Notes: generated by a model from the letters alone, not told the origin. Positions 1 to 9,649 are shown, numbered from the stretch's first letter. The stretch: 64,000 bases of DNA from Granulicella sp. dw_53 (GCF_018449545.1 NZ_JAAVUR010000021.1:1-64000), one strand, 5' to 3'. Program-made: numbers and translations.

Positions 1-1482
<1,482 letters not shown>

Positions 1483-1576
1483 GGTCGACTTCGGATTTGT
1501 ACAGATGGAATGGATAAGGCGTAACGGTGATTCGAGGGATGAAAAGCTGATAAGAGCGGATCGGTGTGGGTTCTTT

Positions 1577-1637
1577 GGTGCCATCTTCATCTTTCTAGGT
1601 CTAGGTACCACTTTCATCTTCTAGGTGCCATCTTCAT
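1577..1637 (+). repeat. Three degenerate 14-bp direct repeats
   Basis: GGTGCCATCTTCAT occurs identically at 1577-1590 and 1624-1637, with a diverged copy GGTACCACTTTCAT at 1604-1617. The repeats lie in the 274-bp gap between the carboxylase subunit and HMG-CoA lyase genes, and interspersed CTAGGT units add to the repetition. Function unknown; nothing coding is visible here. Confidence 0.6.
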
Positions 1638-1756
1638 GGGTGGCGAGGATGTTTGATTGGGACGCGAGAGTAATGCGACTGCTCGATCCTTTGAGTTCGG
1701 ATTTGGGGAGGTGTTGGTGGGTGACACAATGGATGTGTTGAGGGATTGGGGTTGGG

Positions 1757-2629
1757 ATGAGTGATTTGGTGAAGATTGTGGAGTGTCCGCGGGATGCCTG
1801 GCAGGGGCTGCCTTTGAAGATGGCGGCGGAGATTAAGGCGGATTATTTGCGGACGCTGGTGGCGGCGGGGTTCAAGCATATCGATGCGGTGAGCTTTGTT
1901 TCGGCGGCGGCGGTGCCGCAGATGGCGGACTCGGAGAAGGTGTTGGAGTATCTTGATCCGCCGGACGATGTCGAGATTATTGCGATTGTGGTGAATGAGA
2001 AGGGCGCGGAGCGGGCGGTGAAGACGGGGGCGGTGTCGACGCTGGGATTTCCTTACTCGGTGTCGCCGGGGTTTCTGCAGCGGAACCAGAATCAGACGCC
2101 GGAGGAGAGCCTGGAGGCTCTTGAGGCGGTGGGGACGATTGCGTATAAGGCAGGAATGGATGTAGTGGCGTATATTTCGATGGCGTTCGGGAATCCCTAT
2201 GGGGATGCCTGGGATATTGATGAGGTAGTGGCGGCTTGTGACCTGCTTGTGGATAGCGGGGTAAGGCAGATCTCGCTGGCTGATACGGTGGGGTTGGCTA
2301 CTCCGAAGATGGTGGCGGATGTGTTGGCAGATGTGATGGCGGTGCATGACGAGCTGGAGATTGGGGTGCATCTGCATGCGCGGTATGACGGGGCGGCGGA
2401 GAAGATTCGGGCGGCGTATGGGGTGGGGTGCAGGAGGTTCGATGCGGCGATTGGAGGGCTGGGGGGATGTCCGTTTGCGCAGGATGCGCTGGTGGGAAAT
2501 ATTCCTACGGAGACGTTGATCGCGGTGCTGCGGGAGTTGGGGGCGGAGTTGCCGGAGATGAGACCGCTGGATGGTTTAATTCTGGCGACGGAGGAGATTT
2601 CGCGGAAGTTCGGGGTTAAGGTTCAGTAG
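1757..2629 (+). CDS. mvaB: Hydroxymethylglutaryl-CoA lyase
   Basis: Cleaves 3-hydroxy-3-methylglutaryl-CoA to acetyl-CoA and acetoacetate, the last step of leucine degradation. The 290-residue protein has the normal TIM-barrel length. P-R-D (residues 11-13) corresponds to the catalytic Arg-Asp of the family, H205-L-H207 are the metal-binding histidines, and GGLGGCPFA (233-241) carries the catalytic cysteine C238. The next residues (GNIPTE) fit the family loop. ATG at 1757 follows a G-rich stretch usable as a ribosome binding site. It lies between the carboxylase subunit and an enoyl-CoA hydratase, as in bacterial liu clusters. Some positions around the active site differ from the human enzyme (CPRDAWQG instead of GPRDGLQN), typical of a divergent bacterial subfamily. 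Confidence 0.9.
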   Translation: MSDLVKIVECPRDAWQGLPLKMAAEIKADYLRTLVAAGFKHIDAVSFVSAAAVPQMADSEKVLEYLDPPDDVEIIAIVVNEKGAERAVKTGAVSTLGFPYSVSPGFLQRNQNQTPEESLEALEAVGTIAYKAGMDVVAYISMAFGNPYGDAWDIDEVVAACDLLVDSGVRQISLADTVGLATPKMVADVLADVMAVHDELEIGVHLHARYDGAAEKIRAAYGVGCRRFDAAIGGLGGCPFAQDALVGNIPTETLIAVLRELGAELPEMRPLDGLILATEEISRKFGVKVQ

Positions 2630-2660
2630 GCTGGCGCGGTTCGAACGGGAAGACGAGGGA

Positions 2661-3446
2661 ATGATGGGTTATAAGACGATTCTGGTTTCTGAGGTGGTTG
2701 GGGTTCGGACGATTCGGTTGAACCGGCCGGAGCGGCGGAATGCGATGACTCCGGCGATGCAGGAGGAGTTAATTGCGGCGTTGACGGAGGCGGGGACGAC
2801 GGCGGAGTGCCGGGTGGTGGTGTTGGCGGGGGCGGGTGAGGCTTTTTGTGCGGGGGTGGACCTGACGCATCTGCAGGCGATGGCGGAGGAGTCGGTGGCG
2901 GAGCACAGGGCGGATGCGGAGCGGACGGCGAGGCTGTTTATGACGCTGTATGCGCTGGAGAAGCCGACGATCGCGGCGGTGCATGGTCCGGCGGTGGCGG
3001 GAGGGACGGGGCTGGCGACGCTGTGCGACTTTACGCTGGCGGCTCCGGACGCGAAGTTTGGGTATACGGAGGTGCGGGTGGGGTTTGTGCCAGCGCTGGT
3101 GGCGGCGTTTCTGGTGTTGCAGATTGGGGAGAAGAAGGCTCGGGAGCTTTGTTTGACGGGACGGGTGTTTGGGGCGGAGGAGGGGTATCGGCTGGGGTTG
3201 GTGAGCGAGCTGACGACGGCGGAGGGGTTGGAGATACGGGTGCATCAGTTGGCGAAGTGTCTGGCGGCGAACTCGCCTGCGGCGCTGGCGGCTACGAAGA
3301 GGCTATTGGTGGAACAGAACAAGGTTTGGCTGGACCGGGCGATCGCTGCCTCGTTGGAGGCGAATGCCAGGGGGCGGGAGACAGCGGACTTTCGGGAGGG
3401 GGTTTCGGCGTTTCTGGAGAAGAGAAAGGCTGTTTGGGCAAAATAA
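2661..3446 (+). CDS. Enoyl-CoA hydratase/isomerase family protein, probable methylglutaconyl-CoA hydratase
   Basis: Crotonase-fold protein of 261 residues. The oxyanion-hole segments are visible: AFCAGVDL near residue 55 and HGPAVAGGTGLATLCD near residue 112. The segment TEVRVGFVPALVAAF resembles the LiuC type more than FadB-type hydratases. In leucine breakdown this enzyme hydrates 3-methylglutaconyl-CoA to HMG-CoA, exactly between the products of the two upstream genes, so the assignment rests largely on context. It starts 31 bp after the HMG-CoA lyase stop, with GAGGGA just ahead of the ATG (a second ATG follows at once). A general enoyl-CoA hydratase is the alternative. Confidence 0.85.
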   Translation: MMGYKTILVSEVVGVRTIRLNRPERRNAMTPAMQEELIAALTEAGTTAECRVVVLAGAGEAFCAGVDLTHLQAMAEESVAEHRADAERTARLFMTLYALEKPTIAAVHGPAVAGGTGLATLCDFTLAAPDAKFGYTEVRVGFVPALVAAFLVLQIGEKKARELCLTGRVFGAEEGYRLGLVSELTTAEGLEIRVHQLAKCLAANSPAALAATKRLLVEQNKVWLDRAIAASLEANARGRETADFREGVSAFLEKRKAVWAK

Positions 3447-3502
3447 ACGCTGTGTTGAGAAGGCGACGGTGGTTTGGGGAAGGGTTTCGATAGACTGGTC
3501 TG

Positions 3503-3955
3503 ATGATTCAAAGTGTGGATGTGGAGGCGAAGGTGGTGGCGTCGCGGGTGCGGGTGCGCTACGCGGAGACGGATCAGATGGGTGTCGTGTATCACGCGAA
3601 CTATCTGGTGTGGTTCGAGGTAGGGCGGGTGGAGTTTATGCGGGCCCGGGGGCTGAGCTACAAGCAGATGGAGCTTGAAGAGAGCTGTCTGATTGCGGTG
3701 GTGGAGGCGAATGCGAAGTTTCGGGCTCCGGCGCGGTATGACGACGAGCTGGTAGTGGAGACGGAGCTGACGAGTCTGCGGGGAGCGGTGATCCGGTTTG
3801 AGTACAGGGTGGTGCGGGAGTCGGATGGGGTGCTGTTGTGCGAGGGGCATACAGTGCATGTAGTGGTGGGCAGGGATATGAAGAAGCGGCGGATGCCGGA
3901 GCGGTATGCGGAGATGCTGTATCCGCAGACGATGGTCGATCTTCAGGCGAGATGA
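3503..3955 (+). CDS. Hotdog-fold acyl-CoA thioesterase (YbgC/FadM type)
   Basis: Single-domain hotdog thioesterase of 150 residues, probably cytoplasmic, hydrolysing acyl-CoA. The 4-hydroxybenzoyl-CoA thioesterase signature is clear: R-Y-A-E-T-D-Q-M-G-V-V-Y-H-A-N-Y at residues 19-34, with D24 as the expected catalytic aspartate, followed by the helix LVWFEVGRVEFMRARG. Fourth gene of the same-strand cluster, 56 bp after the hydratase. In this setting it could recycle CoA from stalled branched intermediates, but that is inference. The Shine-Dalgarno sequence is weak. Confidence 0.85.
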   Translation: MIQSVDVEAKVVASRVRVRYAETDQMGVVYHANYLVWFEVGRVEFMRARGLSYKQMELEESCLIAVVEANAKFRAPARYDDELVVETELTSLRGAVIRFEYRVVRESDGVLLCEGHTVHVVVGRDMKKRRMPERYAEMLYPQTMVDLQAR

Positions 3956-4003
3956 ATGGAGGACGAGGTAATCTAACCGAGGCTCTTGAGCCGGAGAGAA
4001 CGA

Positions 4004-4747
4004 ATGGACGAGCAGGGGAAGAAGATTGCGCTGATTACGGGTGCGAACAAGGGGTTGGGGCTGGAGACGGCGCGGCAGTTGGGCAGGATGGGGATTACGG
4101 TGTTGGTGGGGTCGCGGGATCTGGCCAGGGGTGAGGCGGCGGCCGCGGGGTTGAAGGGCGAGGGGATCGATGCTTTTGCGTTGAAGCTGGATGTGGTGGA
4201 GGATGCCGACGTCCGGGCGGCGGCGGGGTGGATTGAGGAGCGGTTCGGCAGGCTGGATATTCTGGTGAACAATGCCGGGGTGCTGCTGGATCAGGATCGT
4301 CCGCATAACCGGACTAGTACGACTTCGCAGGAGCTCCTGCGGGAGACTTTCGAGACGAATTTTTTTGCGGTGGTGGCTTTGACGCAGGCGTTGTTGCCGC
4401 TGCTGCGGAAGAGCGCGGCAGGACGGGTGGTGAATCTTGTGAGTATTTTGGCTTCGTTGACTTACCATGCGACGCCGGGATCGCCGGTCTATGACTCGAA
4501 TACGTTTGCTTACGATACTTCGAAGACCGCGTTGAACTCGTTTACGGTGCATCTGGCGCATGAGCTTCGGCATACGAAGATCAAGGTGAACTCGGCGGAC
4601 CCTGGGTGGCCGAAGACGGAGATGGGTGGGCCGAACGCGACGATGGAGATTTCTGAGGGAGCGAGGACTCCGGTAGAGCTGGCTACGCTGGGGGAGGATG
4701 GGCCTACCGGTGGGTGCTTTCATGCTGGGGAGCCGGTGCCTTGGTAG
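4004..4747 (+). CDS. Short-chain dehydrogenase/reductase
   Basis: Classical NAD(P)-dependent SDR of 247 residues. TGANKGLG at residues 12-19 is the cofactor glycine motif, NNAG follows the Rossmann half, and Y-D-T-S-K is the catalytic YxxxK. A carbonyl-reductase-like insert (QDRPHNRTSTTSQ) precedes the active site. A TTG at 3986 would extend the frame by six residues, but ATG 4004 is preceded by GGAGA at normal spacing and is preferred. It begins 48 bp after the thioesterase gene and ends the same-strand run. Substrate unknown; the position suggests a carbonyl compound linked to branched-chain acyl metabolism, but such SDRs are promiscuous. Confidence 0.85.
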   Translation: MDEQGKKIALITGANKGLGLETARQLGRMGITVLVGSRDLARGEAAAAGLKGEGIDAFALKLDVVEDADVRAAAGWIEERFGRLDILVNNAGVLLDQDRPHNRTSTTSQELLRETFETNFFAVVALTQALLPLLRKSAAGRVVNLVSILASLTYHATPGSPVYDSNTFAYDTSKTALNSFTVHLAHELRHTKIKVNSADPGWPKTEMGGPNATMEISEGARTPVELATLGEDGPTGGCFHAGEPVPW

Positions 4748-4784
4748 GGATCGTGGCGACTCACCCTTCGATGGTAGTGCCCAT

Positions 4785-5201
4785 CTAGGTGAGGAGGGTG
4801 CGGGGCTTTATGTTTTCGCGGATGAAGGTAATGGTGGTCTCGAGGGGTGTGCCGGGGCCGAAGATGGCGGAGACGCCGTTTTGTTTGAGGTGAGGGATGT
4901 CTTCTTCGGGGATGGTTCCGCCCAGGACCAGGAGGATGTCTTCGGCGTGCTGGGTTACGAGCAGGTCGTGGATGCGGGGGAGGATGGCGTTGTGGGCTCC
5001 GGAGAGGATGGAGAGGCCGATGCAGTCGACGTCCTCCTGGATGGCGGCGGAGACGATCATCTCGGGAGTCTGGCGGAGGCCGGTGTAGATGACCTCCATG
5101 CCAGCGTCGCGGAGGGCGCGGGCGATGATCTTTGCACCACGGTCGTGGCCGTCGAGGCCGGGCTTGGCTACAAGGACGCGGATGGGTGCGGGATGGGGCA
5201 T
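4785..5201 (-). CDS. Cobalamin-binding domain protein (methylmalonyl-CoA mutase small/C-terminal domain type)
   Basis: Stand-alone B12-binding domain of 138 residues. The DxHxxG signature is D17-G-H19-D-R-G22, H19 being the expected lower ligand of cobalt; SILSG and LVLGG supply the other nucleotide-loop motifs. It matches the C-terminal domain of methylmalonyl-CoA mutase or the small subunit of split acyl-CoA mutases (isobutyryl-CoA or ethylmalonyl-CoA type). No catalytic mutase subunit lies in the window, so the partner must be elsewhere. It is convergent with the SDR gene and lies 85 bp downstream of a glycosyltransferase gene. A link to the neighbouring branched-chain acyl-CoA genes is plausible but inferred. 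Confidence 0.88.
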   Translation of the reverse strand: MPHPAPIRVLVAKPGLDGHDRGAKIIARALRDAGMEVIYTGLRQTPEMIVSAAIQEDVDCIGLSILSGAHNAILPRIHDLLVTQHAEDILLVLGGTIPEEDIPHLKQNGVSAIFGPGTPLETTITFIRENIKPRTLLT

Positions 5202-5286
5202 CGAAGCGAAAGTATACTTGGCGGGCTTACGCCGGCGCTATTGGCTCGGGATTCTTCCGTTCCAGATTGGGCTGAAACATAGGAGC

Positions 5287-6198
5287 TTAGTGGATGGAGA
5301 TTTGCTTGGCGGTTTCGGGGTCGGAGGCTGCCTGGCGCGCTCTGAGGTTCTTGCTGGATGAGGAAAGGTTGGAGCGGAGGGCGGAGAGATCGTTGGTTTG
5401 GTAGGAGGCGTTAGGGGCTAGGGCGATGCGCCAGGCCTTGGCGTACTTCCAACTGACGTAGGTGGAGTGGTAGAGATGCAGGAGGAGGCCTTCGCGACCG
5501 TCGAGAAAGCCGAAGCGGAAGAGATAGTTCCAAAGGAAGGTGAACATCGGAACGATGGCGATGTTCCAGTAGAAGGCAGGGAAGCCGCGGCTGGTCCTGC
5601 CCTTGGAGTAGAGGAGATCGGCTCCGAGGGTGCTGTAGCGGTCCATGTGCTCGATGTAGCTCTCGAGGGTGGGATAGGCGTGGTGGATGATGTCGTGACG
5701 GAGGGTCTCGAGTTTGCCCTCGAAGGCGATGGTCTCGTGGACGGGTCGCTCGGAGAAGCGGGCGGGTGGCGCGAAGTTGGCAGAGTGGCGGCGGAAGAGA
5801 CGGAGTTTGGGGTCGGGATAGAAGCCGCCGAAGCGAACCCAATGGTTGAGGAAGAGATTGCGGCGTTTGAGCAGATAGGCGTCCGCGGATGGATCCTCGG
5901 TGAGGAGGGTTCGTATCTCGATCTGGAGCTCGGGGGAGAGCTCTTCGTCGGCGTCCAGCGAGAGGACCCACTGGGAGGTGCACTTCTCGATGGCGGAGTT
6001 CTTCTGGGCGGCGAAGCCCTTCCAAGGCTCGGATATGACTTTGACGTTGGGATAAGAGGCGGCGATTTCTAGGGTGCGATCGGTTGAGCCGGAGTCTACG
6101 ACGATGACTTCATCGGCAAAACGAACGCTGGCCAAGGTGCGCGGGAGGTTCGACTCTTCATTGAGTGTGATGATTGCAACGGACAGGGTGGACTGCAT
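5287..6198 (-). CDS. Family 2 glycosyltransferase (LPS core WaaE/KdtX-like)
   Basis: GT-A fold transferase of 303 residues, cytoplasmic face of the inner membrane. The N-terminus SVAIITLNEESNLPRTLASV is the GT2 start motif, DSGSTDRT (35-42) binds the nucleotide and L-D82-A-D84-E is the DXD metal site. The C-terminal part has hydrophobic aromatic stretches (FYWNIAIVPMFTFLWNYLFRFG) and resembles WaaE/KdtX enzymes that add a sugar to lipopolysaccharide inner core. ATG 6198 has AGGGAAGG upstream. It appears to stand alone, with a 176-bp gap to the frataxin-like gene. Sugar donor not determinable. Confidence 0.85.
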   Translation of the reverse strand: MQSTLSVAIITLNEESNLPRTLASVRFADEVIVVDSGSTDRTLEIAASYPNVKVISEPWKGFAAQKNSAIEKCTSQWVLSLDADEELSPELQIEIRTLLTEDPSADAYLLKRRNLFLNHWVRFGGFYPDPKLRLFRRHSANFAPPARFSERPVHETIAFEGKLETLRHDIIHHAYPTLESYIEHMDRYSTLGADLLYSKGRTSRGFPAFYWNIAIVPMFTFLWNYLFRFGFLDGREGLLLHLYHSTYVSWKYAKAWRIALAPNASYQTNDLSALRSNLSSSSKNLRARQAASDPETAKQISIH

Positions 6199-6374
6199 AT
6201 TCGATAACCTTCCCTAGGGGCAAGTATTGCAGATGGCGCATACAACAATGAATCAAGGGTCGTCAGAGTATGGTGAGACTTGTTTTCGAAAGCATACAGC
6301 ACGAAGTCCTCCCGGCGCGGCTCTCTTTTTGATCCGACGTGAATGTGTTTATCAACTATGGGAAGCGGCGTAGG

Positions 6375-6713
6375 TCAGGGAAGGGCGATGGTGGGATCGC
6401 CGAGGTGCTCGCGGAGGAGACGCTGGGTGAGGGTTTTGAGGTCTTCGCCGGTCTTGGAGAGGGTGAAGTCGTGGGCGGACTCGGACCAATCGAGCTTGTA
6501 ACTGGTGGACTGGGCGGAGATCCAGATTTGACGGACAGGGGTGTTGGGGGTGAGGACGAACTTGCTGGAGCCGTTCTCGAAGATGATGTTCATGACGCCG
6601 TTGTTGTCTTCGAACTCGAAGGTGCCGGAGTCGTCCTCGGCGGCGATGAGGGACTGCTTGAGGGCTTCGAGGGAGGAGTCGGACTCGCGGCGGAAGGTGG
6701 CTTCGTCGATCAT
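6375..6713 (-). CDS. cyaY: Frataxin-like protein (CyaY family)
   Basis: Small protein of 112 residues matching the frataxin fold. An acidic first helix (MIDEATFRRESDSSLEALK) is followed by FEFEDNNGVMNIIFENGSSK, then PVRQIWISAQ and YKLDW. The pairing of V-M-N-I-I-F-E-N-G-S with the conserved tryptophan in Q-I-W-I-S is diagnostic. Frataxins bind iron through the acidic ridge and modulate IscS-dependent Fe-S cluster assembly in the cytosol. No isc gene is nearby. No obvious Shine-Dalgarno sequence precedes the ATG. Length is close to E. coli CyaY (106 residues). An unrelated small alpha/beta protein is unlikely given the motif order. Confidence 0.8.
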   Translation of the reverse strand: MIDEATFRRESDSSLEALKQSLIAAEDDSGTFEFEDNNGVMNIIFENGSSKFVLTPNTPVRQIWISAQSTSYKLDWSESAHDFTLSKTGEDLKTLTQRLLREHLGDPTIALP

Positions 6714-6771
6714 GAGTACAGTTTAGCTGGTTGGCGAGGCAACGTGGTTTGCATGGAGGTGTGACGGTGGC

Positions 6772-6804
6772 AAAAAAAAGGCCGCCCATGGGATGAAGGC
6801 GGCC
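6772..6804 (-). terminator. Intrinsic terminator of the TIGR03118-type gene
   Basis: GGCCGCC (6780-6786) pairs with GGCGGCC (6798-6804) around an 11-base loop. Read on the minus strand, the hairpin is followed directly by a run of eight T. It starts 20 bp past the stop codon at 6825, a textbook rho-independent terminator. Confidence 0.9.
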
Positions 6805-6824
6805 CGCAGAAAAGTCGTTTGAAT

Positions 6825-8519
6825 TTATTGGACCGTCAGCGTGAGGCTGGTTTGCTGTGTGATGGCTCCAGAGGTGGCGGCGATGGTGATCTTCGACTGG
6901 CCGGTTGGGGTTCCGGGAGTGGAGGGAGTGGTTGGGTTGGAGGAGCCGCCGCAGCCCAGAACGAATCCAGTGGAGGCGATGAGGAAGATTGCCAGTCCCA
7001 GGAGACGGAATGGGTGAACTGCGATTGCGGTGAAGCGCCGGCGGAAGACGAGCAGTGAAGCAAAGGGAAGAAGCAGGGCAGAGGTGATGCCTGCGGGGGA
7101 GGCTCCTCCGAGGCGTTTGCGTTGCAGACTCGCCGATGCTTTGGAGGTCTGGATGGTGAGGGTGGAGACAGCGCTGGTGGTGGCGGAGACGGTGAGTTGA
7201 GCTGGAGCGAAGGTACAGGTGGCTCCGGTAGGCAGGCCGCTGCAGGTGAGAGTGACTGTTCCGCTGAAGTTGTTGGTGGGGGCGGCGCTGATTGTGGCTT
7301 GCGTGGAGGATCCAGCGGTTACGTTCGCCGATGCGGTGGAGGCACTGAAGCCGTAGGTTGGTGTTCCTGTGGGCGCTGGATCGTTGGAGATGCCGGCGAG
7401 CAGGCCGTGCGCTTCTCCGGCGAGCCCGGCGGTGAAGTAGACGGTGCTTGGGTCGCCTCCGCTGATGGGGGTGTTGCCGGGGAGCAACTCCCAGAGGCTG
7501 GCGTAGGTGAGGGGCTTGCCTGTTCCGTCGATGAGCTGGCCGAGGTAGGCGTAGGTCTTGGGGTCGTAGACGTTGATGAGGCCGTCGCCGAAGTTTCCGA
7601 TGAGGAGATCGTTGCTGAAGATGCCGAAGCTGGCTGGAGCGAAGGCTACTCCCCAAGGTGAGTTGAGATTGCCGCCGGTGACGGCGCGGGCGATGAATTT
7701 ACCTGAGGTGTCGAAGACGCTTACGATGCCGTTGCCGGGGGCATCTACGGTGCGGAATGGAGTGGTCGTGGTGCGGACGCCGTAGGTTACGAAGACCTGA
7801 GTTCCGATGGCGTGGACGGAGTAAGGAGAGTACGTGGCGGGGAGGGTGGGATCGGTGAAGGCGCCGGTGAGGGTCGCGAGCTTGAAGGTGCTGTCATAGA
7901 CTTCGATCGCGTTGCCTTGACCGAAGTTGGCAGCGAGGATGTAGCTGCCGGTGGTGTTGGTGATGAGGGCCAGGTCGGTGTAGGTGGCCTTGGCGGCACT
8001 GTTGTTGATGACGATCTGGGAGATGGCGTTGGCGGTGCCTAGCTTGCTGTTCCAGCCGGAGATGGTGCCGTCGAGGGTGGAGAAGAGGAAGGAGGCTTTG
8101 GTGCCGTTCGGCAGGAGGAAGCCGGTGAGCGCTCCCGTCGAGATGCAGCCGGCGGGGAGACCAGTAGCGGTCGGAAGGCCGGAGGCCGCGGGGACGATGA
8201 CTTTGAAAGGAATGACGCCGGTGGCCTGGGCTACGTAGCTGAAGCCGGTTGCTTGCGCGCTGATCCACCAGGTGGGGCTTGCCGACATTCCCCAGGGGTT
8301 GATGAAGTTGGCGTCGGTGGTGACGGCTGGAACGGAGCCGTCCGAGATCAGGTTGGTGACTTTATATGCGCCACCGGTCTGTGCTGTCGCTGGAAGAGTC
8401 AGGGAGGCGATTGCAAGGGCGAGGGCGGCGAGAGTTGTCGTGACTGCCTTCGAACCTGTGGAGGGTGCGTGAAGTTTGGCTTCGCTGGATAGATGGGTAG
8501 GAAGGGCTGCGTAACGCAT
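6825..8519 (-). CDS. Secreted TIGR03118-family protein with Ig-like domain and unusual C-terminal tail
   Basis: Exported protein of 564 residues. A signal peptide (TTLAALALAIASLTLPATAQ) ends near residue 47. Residues about 50-390 form the repetitive beta structure of the TIGR03118 family (NPWGMSASPTWWIS, LDGTISGWNS, NLNSPWGVAFAP), probably a propeller. An Ig-like repeat follows (TVTLTCSGLPTGATCTFAP). The tail holds a hydrophobic segment with LLPF and an RRR cluster, then a second hydrophobic helix ending in a lipobox-like V-L-G-C, a Ser/Thr/Pro/Gly linker and a short beta region ending TLTVQ. Function unknown; family members are predicted surface or extracellular proteins of soil bacteria. 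GTGAGG precedes the ATG. A strong terminator follows. Confidence 0.8.
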   Translation of the reverse strand: MRYAALPTHLSSEAKLHAPSTGSKAVTTTLAALALAIASLTLPATAQTGGAYKVTNLISDGSVPAVTTDANFINPWGMSASPTWWISAQATGFSYVAQATGVIPFKVIVPAASGLPTATGLPAGCISTGALTGFLLPNGTKASFLFSTLDGTISGWNSKLGTANAISQIVINNSAAKATYTDLALITNTTGSYILAANFGQGNAIEVYDSTFKLATLTGAFTDPTLPATYSPYSVHAIGTQVFVTYGVRTTTTPFRTVDAPGNGIVSVFDTSGKFIARAVTGGNLNSPWGVAFAPASFGIFSNDLLIGNFGDGLINVYDPKTYAYLGQLIDGTGKPLTYASLWELLPGNTPISGGDPSTVYFTAGLAGEAHGLLAGISNDPAPTGTPTYGFSASTASANVTAGSSTQATISAAPTNNFSGTVTLTCSGLPTGATCTFAPAQLTVSATTSAVSTLTIQTSKASASLQRKRLGGASPAGITSALLLPFASLLVFRRRFTAIAVHPFRLLGLAIFLIASTGFVLGCGGSSNPTTPSTPGTPTGQSKITIAATSGAITQQTSLTLTVQ

Positions 8520-8771
8520 AGTGCCTCACTTTTCTTGCTGTGTGCAGGGGCCCTGCCGGTTCCTTTGGATGTCCGGTATAGGTTGAAGAGTAGTGAAAGG
8601 GAGTGAGGTGTGTTGTCAGGGAATTGTCTGGGGTTCGTCATTTGATTGTGTTACTTGGCTGCGTTGAGACGAGGCTTTACGCGCGTGATGACGCGCAGGC
8701 GTGTGCCTGCTGCGCTTGGATTGAGACTGCAGATGCGGGTCGCTTCGTAAGGCTTAAACGCTTCGTTTGGC

Positions 8772-9557
8772 TTAGACGCAGAGTACGTGGACGTTTTGTT
8801 GCTCGAAGAGCTTGACGAGTTCTGGCGCGACGTTGTCGTCGGTGATGATCGTGTGGATCTGCGAGGGCTCGCAGACCTTGTTGGTGCTGATCATGCCGAG
8901 TTTGCTGGAGTCCGCGACTGCGATGAGGCGACGGGTGTGTCTGATCATCTCGCTGAGGATGAGCGCTTCGTCGGACTCGATTACGGTGAGGCCGTGTTCG
9001 GGATGGATGCCGGTCGCGCCGATGAAGACCTTGTCGAAGTAGAGCTTCTGGAGGGCGTTGAAGGCTGTTGCACCGACCATGGAGAAGGAGCCGGGCCAGC
9101 GGATGGTGCCTCCGGTGAGGGTGACCTGGGCGTTGGGCAGGCTGGCGAGCTCCATGCCGATGTTCACGGCGCTGGTGACGATGTGGACGTTGCCGCGATG
9201 GCGGAGGCTGCGGGCGACCTGGGTGGTGGTGGTGCCGGGGGAGAGGGCGATGGTATCGCCGTCGGAGACCATCTCGGCCGCGGCTAACGCGATGCGGCGT
9301 TTCTCGTCGGCGAAGCGCTCTTCGCGGAGAGGGAAGGCGGCGTCGAAGCGGAATGGCTCGTAGGTGAGCTTGCCGGCGAGCTCGACGCCGCCGTGGGTGC
9401 GATGGACGAGTCCGCGCTTCTCGAGCTTGATGAGATCGCGGCGCACACTGGCTGTGGAAGAGACGACAGAGGCGGCAAGATCTTCCACGCTGCTGGTTCC
9501 TTTCTGAAGAAGGAGGCGAAGGATTTGGTTGGCGCGATCATCTGTTTTTGCCGGCAC
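8772..9557 (-). CDS. DeoR-family transcriptional regulator
   Basis: DNA-binding repressor of 261 residues. The N-terminal winged helix-turn-helix (about 5-57) contains SSVEDLAASVVSSTASVRRDL followed by RTHGG, the DeoR signature. The C-terminal DeoRC domain carries the phosphosugar pocket SPGTTTTQVA and GATGIHPEHGLT. Such proteins usually respond to a phosphorylated sugar. GTG at 9557 is preceded by AAAGGAAG at good spacing. It is divergent from the TonB receptor gene and shares a 261-bp control region with an operator-like dyad, so it probably regulates the receptor and perhaps the GH18/GH92/GH125 genes beyond. The regulated sugar is not certain; mannose or GlcNAc derivatives fit the neighbourhood. 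Confidence 0.9.
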   Translation of the reverse strand: MPAKTDDRANQILRLLLQKGTSSVEDLAASVVSSTASVRRDLIKLEKRGLVHRTHGGVELAGKLTYEPFRFDAAFPLREERFADEKRRIALAAAEMVSDGDTIALSPGTTTTQVARSLRHRGNVHIVTSAVNIGMELASLPNAQVTLTGGTIRWPGSFSMVGATAFNALQKLYFDKVFIGATGIHPEHGLTVIESDEALILSEMIRHTRRLIAVADSSKLGMISTNKVCEPSQIHTIITDDNVAPELVKLFEQQNVHVLCV

Positions 9558-9635
9558 TCGGAACTTCCTTTCTAAGAACGGGTTTGAAGGCGTTTTAGGT
9601 ATCCATCATTTATATGACGATATGAATGTCAATTC

Positions 9636-9649
9636 TGCATAATTGTGCA
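9636..9649. promoter_or_regulatory. Operator-like dyad in the deoR/TonB receptor control region
   Basis: TGCATAATTGTGCA is palindromic at 12 of 14 positions. It lies just upstream of the candidate -35 element of the receptor promoter and close to a TTGACA on the opposite strand (9626-9631). It is a plausible DeoR-regulator binding site; this is inference from symmetry and position only. Confidence 0.45.

Noticed and set aside
3245..4723. 492-residue minus-strand frame across hydratase, thioesterase and SDR genes
   Set aside because: It spans three well-supported genes on the other strand and is low-complexity Arg/Pro/His sequence.
8681..8696. GCGCGT/ACGCGC hairpin after the DeoR gene as terminator
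   Set aside because: The stem is only 6 bp, more than 75 bp past the stop codon, and no T run follows.
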